Positions 41,584 through 51,500 of a DNA stretch of 64,000 nt are shown in pieces. The stretch comes from Cutibacterium porci (GTDB lineage Bacteria > Actinomycetota > Actinomycetes > Propionibacteriales > Propionibacteriaceae). The DNA lies in NCBI RefSeq assembly GCF_009696315.1, contig NZ_VUMG01000001.1, positions 804,800 through 868,799 on the forward strand, read 5' to 3'. The notes under the pieces were generated by a model. The model did not search any database. It worked only from the letters and a program-made list of their open reading frames with translations, and was not told where the DNA came from. The position numbers were made by a program, and so were the translations under genes. Each line of letters begins with the position of its first letter. Within the stretch, counting starts at the first letter, position 1.

Positions 41584-42738
41584 TTACCATGCCGTCGGTG
41601 GTTGCATCGGCGGGAGTGGCGGCATCAGCGGTCGTTGTCCCAGCTTGTCGGGTCGTGATCGCAGCCATTCGGACAGTTGGTCGCGACGTTTGACGAGCTC
41701 GGGACCGCCTTCTCCGGCGGCAATACGGTGTTGTGCCAGCGCAGCCTCGGTTACAGCAGTAATCGTGCGTTTCTGATTCCGTTTTGCGGCACGGCCATAC
41801 TTACCGGACTCAGCGAGGGCGGCGCGCCGCTTACGCGGATCCGCAATCATGTCAGCCTCAATCGGAGTCACTAAGCCAGCTTCTACCATGAGGGGTAGCT
41901 GGGATCGCACCGCTTCATATTCGTTGCGTCGATTACGAGTCGTCATGGTGATGGTTCCGATGAACACCGGTACGAAGAGCACAATGTAAACCAGGATCAT
42001 CGCAGTTAACTGGCCGGCGTCGTCAAGGCCGAGGCTGTCCGCCAACAATGTGGGGCCGCCATTCCACAGACCATGAAGCAGGCAGGCGACGATGTAGCCA
42101 GCAGCGGCTTTCCAGAGTCCACCCTTAGTGCGCCATGCCCAGATACCGACTGCGGTTGCCGTGGTGTAAAGCGGATGTCCGAATACCCCAAAACCGGTGC
42201 GCACTATCACCATGGCGACAAAATCGCCGGTACTTGATGACAAAGCGAAATAGCCAAGATTCTCGACGAACGCGAAGCCCAATGCACAGATTCCGGCGTA
42301 ATAGATGTGATCGGTTAGCGAGGTGAGCTCACGTTTGCGGATTCCCGTGGCAACGATCACGAAAACAGAGGCTTTGGCGAATTCCTCGACGATTGGCGCG
42401 ACGATGGCCGTGGTGGCGAACTCACTGGCGGGGATAGCCATTTCGACGAGGAACGAGAAGATGACGGCGGCCGATCCTCCCCATATCAGCGCCATGACGG
42501 TGAGACGGATAGGTTCGGGCTCCCATCTGTCGAGCCAGCGGTAGCACAGTAGGCACACGATAAGGGCAGCGGTCGATGGGATCGCACCGGCAATGAAGGT
42601 TGCCGGTGAACCTGCGCCGATGAGGGCGACAATAAAAAGGATCGTAACCACTCCCAATACGGTGATGACGATGGGCACGGCTCCGCCGCGTCGAACCGGC
42701 TTGGAAGTGAGTGGTTGCTGCATAGGCCGGGTGCTCAC
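41584..42738 (-). CDS. PrsW-like intramembrane metalloprotease
   Basis: A 384-residue multi-helix membrane protein. Eight or so helices carry APIVEEFAKASVFVIVATGI (the EExxK motif of the PrsW/CPBP group), ICALGFAFVENLGYF (second motif with Glu-Asn), GFGVFGHPLYT (His) and ACLLHGLWNG (His). These acidic and His residues form the predicted zinc site inside the membrane. PrsW proteases cut anti-sigma factors in Bacillus; the target here is unknown. The C-terminal 110 residues are soluble and basic (RKRRAALAESGKYGRAAKRN). The start is a GTG; an ATG at 42723 is an alternative. Confidence 0.85.
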   Translation of the reverse strand: MSTRPMQQPLTSKPVRRGGAVPIVITVLGVVTILFIVALIGAGSPATFIAGAIPSTAALIVCLLCYRWLDRWEPEPIRLTVMALIWGGSAAVIFSFLVEMAIPASEFATTAIVAPIVEEFAKASVFVIVATGIRKRELTSLTDHIYYAGICALGFAFVENLGYFALSSSTGDFVAMVIVRTGFGVFGHPLYTTATAVGIWAWRTKGGLWKAAAGYIVACLLHGLWNGGPTLLADSLGLDDAGQLTAMILVYIVLFVPVFIGTITMTTRNRRNEYEAVRSQLPLMVEAGLVTPIEADMIADPRKRRAALAESGKYGRAAKRNQKRTITAVTEAALAQHRIAAGEGGPELVKRRDQLSEWLRSRPDKLGQRPLMPPLPPMQPPTAW

Positions 42739-42873
42739 CTCTATATGCTATGGGCTCCAGAGTCGCGGGAAGCAATTCGATGGTGGTACCACGTACGCTG
42801 TGCCGCAGCGGCCTGGGCGCGACTGGTCAGGCGCTAGGTGGTTCTGGTACGGCTGCTGGCGGGCTCAGGGGCG

Positions 42874-43557
42874 TCAGATTTTGACCTCGTACATGTCAGC
42901 TCTAAACAGTGACACAGTGCGTTCAAGACTGGCGGATGTTTGTTCCGTCGATGTGACGATTGTCTGGAGGCAAGGGATTTCGGAGGGCATCTCCAGAAGG
43001 TCTGCCTCTTGCGGTGAGGGCATGCGGCTTGAGACGACGATACCCGTGCGCTGGACCTCCAGACCATATGCCCGTTCGAGCAGTTCGTAAAGGGATCCTG
43101 TGAGGTCGTGGCCGAGTATTCCTGGGACTAGGGGTTCGTTGAGAACAGCTGTTTCGAGTCCGATGGGAACTCCGTCGCTCAGGCGTACCCGACGGATCTC
43201 GATGACGAACCCGCTATCAAGGGAAAAGAAGGACCTCTCCTGCTGGTTTGCGGGATGGCGCATCGTCGCGCTGACGAGCCGGCTGCCGGGTTCCCCGCCA
43301 GAGGCTCGGATGGCTTCACTGAATGATCGTGAGGAACTCACGAGCTTGGTCACTCGGGGTTGTGACACGAAGGTGCCATTTCCGGGAATTCCGTGTATCC
43401 GGCCTTCTGAAGTGAGCAGTTGCAGGGCTCGGCGAACAGTCATGGGAGACACATCGAACTCGTGTGCAAGCGTCTTTTCCGTCGGTAGCTTGCCTCCCGC
43501 CGGGACTGTCTCGATCAGTTCCAGGAGCTTATCCCTGACCTGTTCGTACTTGTACAT
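42874..43557 (-). CDS. GntR/HutC-type regulator (UTRA domain)
   Basis: From ATG 43557 the protein begins MYKYEQVRDKLLELIETVPA. The GntR winged helix is KLPTEKTLAHEFDVSPMTVR with RALQLLTSEGRIHGIPGNGT. The UTRA effector domain follows, with FVIEIRRVRLSDGVPIGLET, LYELLERAYGLEV and the final SLFRADMYEVKI. HutC-type repressors often sense a phosphosugar. It is divergent from the nan operon, with a perfect 14-bp dyad between them, so ManNAc or its 6-phosphate is a sensible inducer (inference). Confidence 0.9.
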   Translation of the reverse strand: MYKYEQVRDKLLELIETVPAGGKLPTEKTLAHEFDVSPMTVRRALQLLTSEGRIHGIPGNGTFVSQPRVTKLVSSSRSFSEAIRASGGEPGSRLVSATMRHPANQQERSFFSLDSGFVIEIRRVRLSDGVPIGLETAVLNEPLVPGILGHDLTGSLYELLERAYGLEVQRTGIVVSSRMPSPQEADLLEMPSEIPCLQTIVTSTEQTSASLERTVSLFRADMYEVKI

Positions 43558-43590
43558 GGAGCCCAGCATCGCACAGCAGAACACTCCGAC

Positions 43591-43630
43591 CTATAACCCT
43601 ATGGCAAAGACTAAAACCATAGGGTTATAG
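43591..43630. promoter_or_regulatory. Perfect 14-bp inverted repeat, GntR operator
   Basis: CTATAACCCTATGG (43591-43604) and CCATAGGGTTATAG (43617-43630) are perfectly complementary around a 12-base centre. It lies between the divergent GntR start (43557) and the kinase start (43691), where it could control both promoters. Such symmetry is unlikely by chance. Confidence 0.75.
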
Positions 43631-43690
43631 TGGAATCACGCACTGCTGCACAAGGGCAGCGAGATGACGTCTCGAAGAGGAGAAGGACTT

Positions 43691-44659
43691 GTGAACATGC
43701 CTGAGGGACAGGGGCAACCACACAAGGTCGTCGCCGTCGATCTCGGCGGCACCAAGATCAGAGCAGCCTGCGTATCGATCACCGGTCAACAAGCGACGGT
43801 TGACGATGTGGTCTCAGAACCGACGCCGACGTCCGGGACGGCAGACGACGTCCTGAGAGCCTGCACTCATGCAGTCGGTCAGGTACTGGAACGTCATTCG
43901 CAGGTGGTGGCCGTCGGTATGGCGGCTGGTGGTGTCATTGACACCACCGGGCGAAAGGTGACACACGCGACCACGACCATCAAGGGTTGGGCCGGAGCTG
44001 AGATAGGGCTGTGGTTCGACAATGCTTTCGGTCTTCCCTTCGCCGTGCTCAATGATGCTCATGCTCACGGGCTGGGGGAGGCGCTATTCGGATCGGGGCG
44101 TGGTCACCACTCGATGCTGATGGTTGCCGTGGGTACGGGCATTGGTGGTGCGGTGATCCTTGACGGCGTCCCATTGGAGGGCGTGCGGGGCGCGGCGGGC
44201 CATGTCGGTCATGTGTCGGTGGCCGAGGCTGATGACATCGAATGCACCTGCGGACGTGTGGGGCACTTGGAGGGCTTGGCGTCGGGTCCGGGGATCCTCC
44301 GGCTGGCAAAGCGGCTCGGAGTCGGGTCCGAAAGTTGTGTTGACGGCCCCACTTTGGCGGCGGCAGCGGCGCGAGGGGATCACGGTGCTGAAGAGGCTTA
44401 CCGGCTGGCGGGATTTGCGACGGGACGGGTTATCGGCGGATTGCTCAATACCTTGGATGTCGACGTTGTCAGCCTTGCCGGTGGAGTGGTTGACGCGTCT
44501 GCGCTATGGATGGACGCCGTCCGGTCGGGGATCATGCACGACGCGATGGATGTCGTCGCCTCGACGCCCGTTGTCGCTGCCGTACGCGGCTCCCATGCCG
44601 CCCTTCTCGGGGCCGCCGCCTACGCGCTGAAAAGTGGTCGCAATAATTCTTCGAATTAA
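43691..44659 (+). CDS. nanK: ROK-family kinase, probable N-acetylmannosamine kinase
   Basis: Phosphorylates a sugar with ATP, probably ManNAc to ManNAc-6-P because nanE ends the same operon. It has VVAVDLGGTKIRAACVSI, the catalytic VLNDAHAHGLGEALFGSG, VGTGIGGAVILDGVPLEG, and the ROK zinc site GHVGHVSVAE with CTCGRVGHLEGLASG. The consensus CxCGxxGC here has His in place of the third Cys. GTG 43691 is used because of the AGAGGAGAAGGA upstream; ATG 43697 is close. Confidence 0.85.
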   Translation: MNMPEGQGQPHKVVAVDLGGTKIRAACVSITGQQATVDDVVSEPTPTSGTADDVLRACTHAVGQVLERHSQVVAVGMAAGGVIDTTGRKVTHATTTIKGWAGAEIGLWFDNAFGLPFAVLNDAHAHGLGEALFGSGRGHHSMLMVAVGTGIGGAVILDGVPLEGVRGAAGHVGHVSVAEADDIECTCGRVGHLEGLASGPGILRLAKRLGVGSESCVDGPTLAAAAARGDHGAEEAYRLAGFATGRVIGGLLNTLDVDVVSLAGGVVDASALWMDAVRSGIMHDAMDVVASTPVVAAVRGSHAALLGAAAYALKSGRNNSSN

Positions 44660-44674
44660 CTGAAAGAAATAGGA

Positions 44675-46039
44675 ATGTCGAAATCAGAATCGTCCTATAA
44701 ACCGGGACGAGTTATTTGGGCTGCCCTGGTGATTGCTCTGGGTGGACTGCTGTTCGGATACGACACCGGCGTCATTTCTGGAGCCCTTCCTTCCATGACG
44801 GGTTATTTCGAACTGAGTGACCTGAGTTCGGGCGTTGTTGTGAGTGCGCTCGTCGTCGGCGCGGCAGTAGGCGCGTTGACGTCTGGGCGCATGTCAGACC
44901 GTTTTGGCCGTCGACCTGTTCTGCTCTCAGCATCAGCAATTTTCATTGTCGGTGCGATTCTGGCCGCCGTTTCGGTGAGCGTGCCTATGATCGTCGCCGC
45001 TAGGATCATCATCGGTTTCGGTGTTGGGGTGGCTTCGAGTATTGTCCCCGTTTTCATCTCTGAACTGGCCCCTGCGCATCTGCGAGGTCGGCTAGTTGCC
45101 CTCAATCAGTTGATGATCGTCTCTGGCATCATGCTGGCCTACCTGTCCAACTATGCGCTGCATGGAGTGTCTGACGACTGGCGGTGGATGGTGGGGCTGG
45201 CTGTGGTCCCATCGGTGTTATTCGGCATTGGAATCCTGTCTCTTGACGAGTCTCCTCGCTGGTTGGCTCTCAACGGACAGACGGATCGCGCGAGGGAGGT
45301 GCTCCGTAAGTTCCGCCCGGCTGACGACGTCATGACGGAGCTGGCTGATATTCAACGCACCGAGGAGTCAGCCAGCGCGGAGGAAGGCTGGGGAGGCCTT
45401 AGGGACCCCGCGCTGCGGCGAGTGCTCGTAGCCGGGATTGGCCTTCAGATTCTCGGTCAGCTGACGGGGGTCAACGCAGTCGTCTACTACGCACCATCCA
45501 TCTTCGAGGGTGCCGGCTTGGGGGCATCGAGCGCGCTGCTCGCCACCGTCGGGGTTGGCGTCGTGAACCTCGTATTCACCGTCATCGGTATGGCGCTCGT
45601 CGACAAGGTCGGTCGCACCAAGCTGTTGGGCGTCTGCACGATCTTTACGGTGCTGTCCCTTGCTGTGTTCGCCTTCCTTTTGGCCAACGGTGCCCCTTCC
45701 GGTGCCGCTTCGGTAGTCGGGGTGGCTTGTGTTTTCATCTATATCGCCTCTGTTGCTACTGGCCTCGACGTCGTCGTCTTCATCATTCCCTCGGAGCTCT
45801 ATCCGCTTCGTGTCCGTGGTACGGCCATGAGTTTGACTATTGGGGTCAACTGGACGATGAGCTTCATCGTCTCGCTGACATTCCTCAGTATTTTCAACGC
45901 ATTGGGTGGAGCTGTCACATTCGGGATCTACGCGTTGGTTGCGCTCGCCCTTGTGGTTTTCGCGTTCACAGTGATCCCAGAGACGAAGGGGAAATCACTC
46001 GAAGAAATTGAAAGGGAATTTTCAGGAGGTGCTCGATGA
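44675..46039 (+). CDS. MFS sugar porter
   Basis: A 454-residue, 12-helix proton or facilitative sugar transporter. Features: GGLLFGYDTGVISGALPSM in helix 1, GRMSDRFGRRPVLL loop 2-3, the central loop LDESPRWLALNGQTDRAREV, QLTGVNAVVYYAPSIFE in helix 7, DVVVFIIPSELYPLRVRGTA (the usual PxSE-PxxxR-G motif), and PETKGKSLEEIEREF at the end. It follows the kinase by 15 bases, so it probably imports N-acetylmannosamine or a related amino sugar. Confidence 0.93.
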   Translation: MSKSESSYKPGRVIWAALVIALGGLLFGYDTGVISGALPSMTGYFELSDLSSGVVVSALVVGAAVGALTSGRMSDRFGRRPVLLSASAIFIVGAILAAVSVSVPMIVAARIIIGFGVGVASSIVPVFISELAPAHLRGRLVALNQLMIVSGIMLAYLSNYALHGVSDDWRWMVGLAVVPSVLFGIGILSLDESPRWLALNGQTDRAREVLRKFRPADDVMTELADIQRTEESASAEEGWGGLRDPALRRVLVAGIGLQILGQLTGVNAVVYYAPSIFEGAGLGASSALLATVGVGVVNLVFTVIGMALVDKVGRTKLLGVCTIFTVLSLAVFAFLLANGAPSGAASVVGVACVFIYIASVATGLDVVVFIIPSELYPLRVRGTAMSLTIGVNWTMSFIVSLTFLSIFNALGGAVTFGIYALVALALVVFAFTVIPETKGKSLEEIEREFSGGAR

Positions 46040-46839
46040 TGCAGGAATACGGGACTCTTGCGACATATAAAATGCCACTTGCCGGGAGGCCAACACTGAT
46101 CCTCGGCCATGGTGTTACTGACAATGCTGCCTCGTTGTGTGAGGAGCAGAAACACTGGTGCGGCCGGTATTCCTCTATTGCCGTTGACGCTAGAGGCCAC
46201 GGGCTGTCTCCGCATTTTTCGCCGGAGCAAATGGCCGATCCGGTTGGTGTGATGGTGGATGACCTCGAATCTATTGCGGAGGCGGCCGCAGAAACAGGCC
46301 CCGTGATTCTCCTCGCACACTCCATGGGAGGGGCGGTTGCTGCAGCGGTTGCGGCGAGACGGCCAGACCTCGTCGCTGCACTCGTGCTCGAAGAACCTGC
46401 GTGGCTCAGCCCCGATCAGGCTCGCGCCTATCGCGACGGTGCGCCAGAGCTAGTCCGACGACTGCAGTGGATGCGGGAGCACCCAGCGGATGCCCTCGCT
46501 GAGAATCGCCGGGACTATTCGACGTGGCCATTGGCAGAGGCATGTGCTTGGTTACAGGGAAAGATCCAGGTTGATCTCGACTTTGTGGCCACGGGTCAAG
46601 TCTGTCCACAAATACCGTGGCGAGAGGTGGCTCGGGCCCTGACGATACCCACCCTCGTTGTGACGTCGGATGGTTCGGACGTCCTCGTCGGCCCCGAGGG
46701 GAAGGACCAGATCACGAGTCTTGGCAATGCTCATCTTCACGCCGATGTGATTCCGGGGGCACGTCACTGTGTTCGCAGGGAGAAGCACGAGCAGTTTATG
46801 GCAGTGGTGGACTCCTTCTTGACAGAGGTGATCGCGTGA
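46036..46839 (+). CDS. Alpha/beta hydrolase of the nan-type operon
   Basis: A 267-residue soluble hydrolase with GHGVTDNAASLC (oxyanion region), VDARGHGLSPHFSPEQ, the nucleophile elbow VILLAHSMGGAVAAAVAARR (Ser), acid near TLVVTSDGSDVLVGPEG and the late His in VIPGARHCVRREKHEQF. Its start overlaps the transporter stop. Within a ManNAc operon it may remove O-acyl groups from imported sugars, but this is inferred from location only. Confidence 0.85.
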   Translation: MMQEYGTLATYKMPLAGRPTLILGHGVTDNAASLCEEQKHWCGRYSSIAVDARGHGLSPHFSPEQMADPVGVMVDDLESIAEAAAETGPVILLAHSMGGAVAAAVAARRPDLVAALVLEEPAWLSPDQARAYRDGAPELVRRLQWMREHPADALAENRRDYSTWPLAEACAWLQGKIQVDLDFVATGQVCPQIPWREVARALTIPTLVVTSDGSDVLVGPEGKDQITSLGNAHLHADVIPGARHCVRREKHEQFMAVVDSFLTEVIA

Positions 46840-47777
46840 TGGACCCCGATCTCCTGCTCGATAGTTCTCTCAGAGAGGCGCTCCGGACGGTACCGCCGCA
46901 AGAATGTTGGAACCCAGGTCCGATGCGGGCGTCCGGTGCTGCTCTTCTCGACGCTGCCCCAGCTGACCACTCTGGAGTTGACTTAGCGGTTCATCACATT
47001 AATGACGATGCAGGGCTCGAGGTTCGTGTCCTGACACCCGCCGCCTCACCGAGACCCCATGCTCTCATCCTCTCTGTGCACGGCGGGGGCCTCGTGGCCG
47101 GGCGAGCCCGGTACGACGACGCGTGGAACGCTGAGATTTCACGAAGAACCGGTGCAATCGTCATCAGCCCGGAATACCGACTTGCACCGGAATACCCGTA
47201 CCCTGCGGCGCTTGACGACTGTCTTGAGGCGTGGACATGGGCTCTCCACGAGTTCAACCCGTCCATGAGCCTCATCTATGGGGACTCAGCCGGCGGAAAC
47301 CTGGCGGCAGGCCTCGCGCTCCGCCTCCGAGACCAAGGCGCCATTGGTGCTGTCGATGCGCTGTTCCTCATCGAGCCGGTTCTCGATGACAGGTTGGACA
47401 CTCCGTCAATGAGGGCAGGTATCAACACGCCGGTGTGGGATCTTCCCAATGCTCGTGCGAGCTGGGCTGCCTACCTTGGTCCCGGGCAGGCCGACCGGTA
47501 TGCCGCTCCCGCGCGCGCCACCGAGCTGAGTGGGTTGCCTGAGGTATTCCTTCTGGTCAATCAGTGCGATCCCCTCCGAGACGAAGGAATCCGGTTCGCC
47601 CAAAACCTCACTGATTCCAATGTGCCGACAGAACTGGCCATGTTGGCCAAAAGCTGTCATGGGGTTCTGGGGATGGCCGGGGTAGGTATCGCAGATCGCG
47701 CCCGAGAAATGGTTCTCGGAAAGCTGCGCGAGAGTCTGGACACAATAAGGCGTCGAAAAGGGGGAATCGTTGACTGA
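46839..47777 (+). CDS. Alpha/beta hydrolase fold-3 esterase (HSL type)
   Basis: A 312-residue esterase of the hormone-sensitive lipase group: oxyanion motif LSVHGGGLVAG, ISPEYRLAPEYPYPAALDDC, the nucleophile IYGDSAGGNLAAGLAL, the acid in LLVNQCDPLRDEG and the His in LAKSCHGVLGMAG. ATG 46839 overlaps the previous stop by one base; GTG 46836 is the alternative. Together with the upstream hydrolase it gives the operon two carboxylesterase-like enzymes, perhaps for O-acetylated sialic acid or ManNAc derivatives. Confidence 0.85.
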   Translation: MDPDLLLDSSLREALRTVPPQECWNPGPMRASGAALLDAAPADHSGVDLAVHHINDDAGLEVRVLTPAASPRPHALILSVHGGGLVAGRARYDDAWNAEISRRTGAIVISPEYRLAPEYPYPAALDDCLEAWTWALHEFNPSMSLIYGDSAGGNLAAGLALRLRDQGAIGAVDALFLIEPVLDDRLDTPSMRAGINTPVWDLPNARASWAAYLGPGQADRYAAPARATELSGLPEVFLLVNQCDPLRDEGIRFAQNLTDSNVPTELAMLAKSCHGVLGMAGVGIADRAREMVLGKLRESLDTIRRRKGGIVD

Positions 47778-48483
47778 CGCAGCGGACGTCCTCTCCCGGC
47801 TACGGGGCAGGCTCATCGTGTCGTGCCAGGCGTACGAGGCAGAGCCCATGCTCGATCCACGGACTATGACTCAGGTGGCGCAATCCGTCGTACGAGGAGG
47901 TGCCGCAGCGGTGAGGCTCAAAGGCCTGGAGGATCTACGGCTGGCCCGCAACGTGCTCGACGTTCCGATCATAGGCTTGGTCAAGATCGGCCATGAGGGT
48001 GTCTACATCACACTTACTCTCGCTGACGCCATTCATGTCGCTGAGACGGGATGCGAGATTGTGGCTCTTGATGGAACCCGGCGAGCCCGCCCTGATGGCC
48101 TCAGCTTGGGCCAAACGATCAGCGAGCTCAAGGCGAGATTTCCTGAGATCCTCGTGATGGCTGACTGCGGCTCGGTCCAAGACTCGCGGGCTGCGGCGTC
48201 GGCGGGTGCCGACATCGTGGCTACGACCCTTGCCGGAACGACGCCGGAACGGCCTGTAACTGTCGGTCCTGACTGGCAGCTCGTCCACGAAATGATCCGT
48301 GACGCGGACCGTCCGGTATTCGTTGAGGGTCGAGTCAGAAGCCCTGAGGACGCGGCTATGGCCATTCGTGCGGGGGCGTGGAGCGTCGTCGTAGGTACGG
48401 CGATCACCCACCCCACGACGATGACGGGGTGCTTCTCGCAGGCGGTGGAAAGCGTCAGAGAGGCGATTTCCGGCGCGTGCTGA
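47770..48483 (+). CDS. nanE: N-acetylmannosamine-6-phosphate 2-epimerase
   Basis: Turns ManNAc-6-P into GlcNAc-6-P. The TIM-barrel protein has LIVSCQAYEAEPMLDP, VVRGGAAAVRLKGLED, VPIIGLVKIGHEGVYITLTL, IVALDGTRRARPDG, LVMADCGSVQDSRAAASAGAD, IVATTLAGTTPERPV and FVEGRVRSPEDAAMAIRAGA with VVVGTAITHP. It starts with TTG overlapping the esterase by eight bases. No N-acetylneuraminate lyase (nanA) is present in the window. Confidence 0.92.
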   Translation: MTDAADVLSRLRGRLIVSCQAYEAEPMLDPRTMTQVAQSVVRGGAAAVRLKGLEDLRLARNVLDVPIIGLVKIGHEGVYITLTLADAIHVAETGCEIVALDGTRRARPDGLSLGQTISELKARFPEILVMADCGSVQDSRAAASAGADIVATTLAGTTPERPVTVGPDWQLVHEMIRDADRPVFVEGRVRSPEDAAMAIRAGAWSVVVGTAITHPTTMTGCFSQAVESVREAISGAC

Positions 48484-48572
48484 CCTGTGGCAGCGGCGGT
48501 ACACCGCGCTCTTCGCCGAGGGCGTAGGTGGGGGCCATAACTTCCGTACACCGGGGCATATAGGCTGTTCCG

Positions 48573-51500
48573 GTGGGTTGTGACGGTCTTGTTAGCTTGG
48601 TCGCACGTGAGGCCGTCGTCGCGGAGTCGGTCGACGATGCCCTCACGGGCCGGTCTCCAATTCTCGACGTCAGAGTCGCGGCACCGGCACGACCAGCAGC
48701 CGTCGCCGCGCTGGCACAGGCTCTGGCTGGCACCGGCCATACGCCGATCCTGCTGGTGACGAGTACCTTTCGGGAAGCCGAGGAGTCGGTTGCTACTCTC
48801 GAATCCTGGCTCGGTGCCGACGCCGTCTGCTATTACCCGTCGTGGGAGACCCTGCCTCATGAGCGCCTCAGCCCACGCACTGACACTGTCGGGCGACGCA
48901 TGGAGGTGTTGCGTCGGCTGTGTGGCACTGAAGGCGAGATGCCACGCGTCGTTGTTGCTCCAGTCCGCTCTTTGTTACAACCTCAAGTGGCCGGTTTGGG
49001 ACGCATCAAGCCGGTGCGCCTGGTCGTCGGGGAAGAACACGACCTTTCTGAGCTATCGACGGAGCTGGTAAACGCCGCCTATAACCGTGTTGACATGGTG
49101 GAACGTCGTGGCGAATTTGCAGTACGCGGCGGCATTGTTGACGTGTTCCCGCCAGTGCTGGAACATCCCGTCCGTATTGATTTCTTCGGTGACGAAATTG
49201 AGGAAATGACCTCCTTTGCGGTAGCCGATCAGCGATCCACCGATGAGACTCACGAAGAACTGATCTGCGCTCCTTGCCGTGAGCTCATTCTCACTGACGA
49301 GGTGCGTTCCCGAGCTAAGAGGCTGTTGCCCGATCATCCCGAGCTAGCTGACATGTTGGAGCGGGTTGGCGACGGTCAGGCTGTCGAGGGTATGGAGGCT
49401 CTCATGCCAGCCTTGGTCGACGATATGGAGTTGCTCGTCGATGTGCTGCCTGAGCGCGCCATGGTCATCGTGTCGGACCCGGAAATGGTGCGTTCTCGCG
49501 CTGCGGATCTGGTTCGTACGTCTGAGGAGTTCCTTGGTGCTGGATGGGCAGCTGCCGCCGGTGGCGGACAAGCTCCCATCGACTTGGCGGCCTCGGGGTA
49601 TCGCAGCTTGGCCCACGTGAGATCACACTGCCTGGAACGCGGAATGGCGTGGTGGTCAATGTCGTCGTTTGCTCTCGATGCTCCCGCAACCGATGCCCTC
49701 GATACCGACGAGCACTTCACGAGTGCTCCGCAGACTGTCGATCCTCAGTTGGTGGCAGTGGATTCCTGGCATGGCGACATCGAGAAAGCTGTCGAGGACC
49801 TCAGAGCTCGCCTCAAGGATGGTTGGACGGTTGTCCTGTGCGCCGAGGGCGAGGGCATGGCCAAACGCATGACCGAGCTGCTGAATGAGCACCACGTCGC
49901 TGCCAGGCAGGTCGTCGATGTCGACCCCGATGTCACCGAACCCTGTGTCCAGGTCGTCCGACTTCACCAGCGGCATGGGTTCGCTGCCAATTCTCTCAAG
50001 TTGCTCGTGACCTCTACCGGTGACCTCTCTGAATCGCAAGATTCTATGGCGACCGGTGAGCGCCGCATGCCTCGACGACGCCGCAATCAGATCCAGCCTC
50101 TAGAGCTCAAGTCCGGCGACCTCGTCGTGCATGAGCAGCATGGGGTGGGACGATACGTGGAAATGGTGCAGCGCACAGTCGGTGGTGCTACCCGTGAGTA
50201 CCTCGTCATCGAGTACGCGCCGTCAAAGAAGGGCCAGCCCGGCGACCGTCTCTTCGTGCCGGTGAATTCGCTGGATCAAGTGACTCGCTATGTCGGTGGA
50301 GATGCCCCCAGCCTCGACCGCATGGGTGGAGGGGACTGGCGAAAGCGCAAGGCGCGTGCCCGCAAAGCAGTTCGAGAGATTGCCGCCGAGCTCATCAAGC
50401 TCTACGCTGCTCGGCAGGCGACTAAGGGACATGCGTTCGGTCCTGATACCGCGTGGCAGCGAGAGCTGGAAGACGCCTTCGCCTATGTTGAGACCCCGGA
50501 CCAACTTACGACTATCGCCGATGTCAAGCACGATATGGAGCAGGTCGTTCCGATGGATCGACTGGTTTGTGGCGACGTCGGTTATGGCAAGACTGAAATT
50601 GCGGTACGTGCTGCGTTCAAGGCTGTGCAGGACGGTAAGCAGGTGGCAGTGCTTGTACCCACCACGCTATTGGTGCAGCAGCATTTCCAGACCTTTACCG
50701 AGCGTTATTCGGGTTTTCCTGTCAAGGTGGCTGCCCTATCTCGTTTCCAGACTGACGCCGAAGCCCGCCAGACCCTCGAAGGGCTTAAACGTGGCACTGT
50801 CGATGTCGTCGTCGGTACTCACCGGTTGTTGGCGAAGGAGGTCGAGTTCAAGGATCTTGGCCTGGTCATCGTTGACGAGGAGCAGCGTTTCGGTGTGGAG
50901 CATAAAGAGGCCCTCAAACAGATGAGGGTCAACGTCGATGTACTTGCTATGAGTGCCACACCGATTCCGCGCACCTTGGAAATGGCGATAACCGGTATTC
51001 GCGAAATGAGTACGATCGCCACCCCGCCTGAAGAACGTCATCCGGTGCTCACGTTCGCCGGCCCCTATGATGAGGGACAGGTCGTTGCGGCCATCCGTCG
51101 CGAGTTGGCTCGTGAGGGTCAGGTCTTCTACATCCACAACCGGGTGCAATCTATTGAGAAAACGGCTGCCAAGTTGCGCGAGCTCGTGCCGGAGGCGCGA
51201 ATCGTCACTGCCCACGGACAGATGAACGAGAAACAGCTTGAGCAGATCATGGTGGATTTCTGGGAGCGGCGCGCCGACGTTCTTGTCTGCACGACGATCG
51301 TCGAATCAGGTATTGACATCTCTACTGCAAATACACTGCTCATTGATCGCGCTGACCTCATGGGGCTGTCCCAGCTACACCAGTTACGCGGGCGTGTCGG
51401 CCGTTCCCGTGAGCGTGGCTATGCCTACTTCCTCTACCCGGCTGATAAGCCGCTCTCCCAGACGGCTCACGATCGCTTGGCGACGATGGCCGCCCATACC

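Noticed and set aside
41317..41658. 113-codon plus-strand frame in the gap before PrsW
   Set aside because: No ribosome-binding site, odd composition, and it runs into the antisense of the PrsW-like gene.
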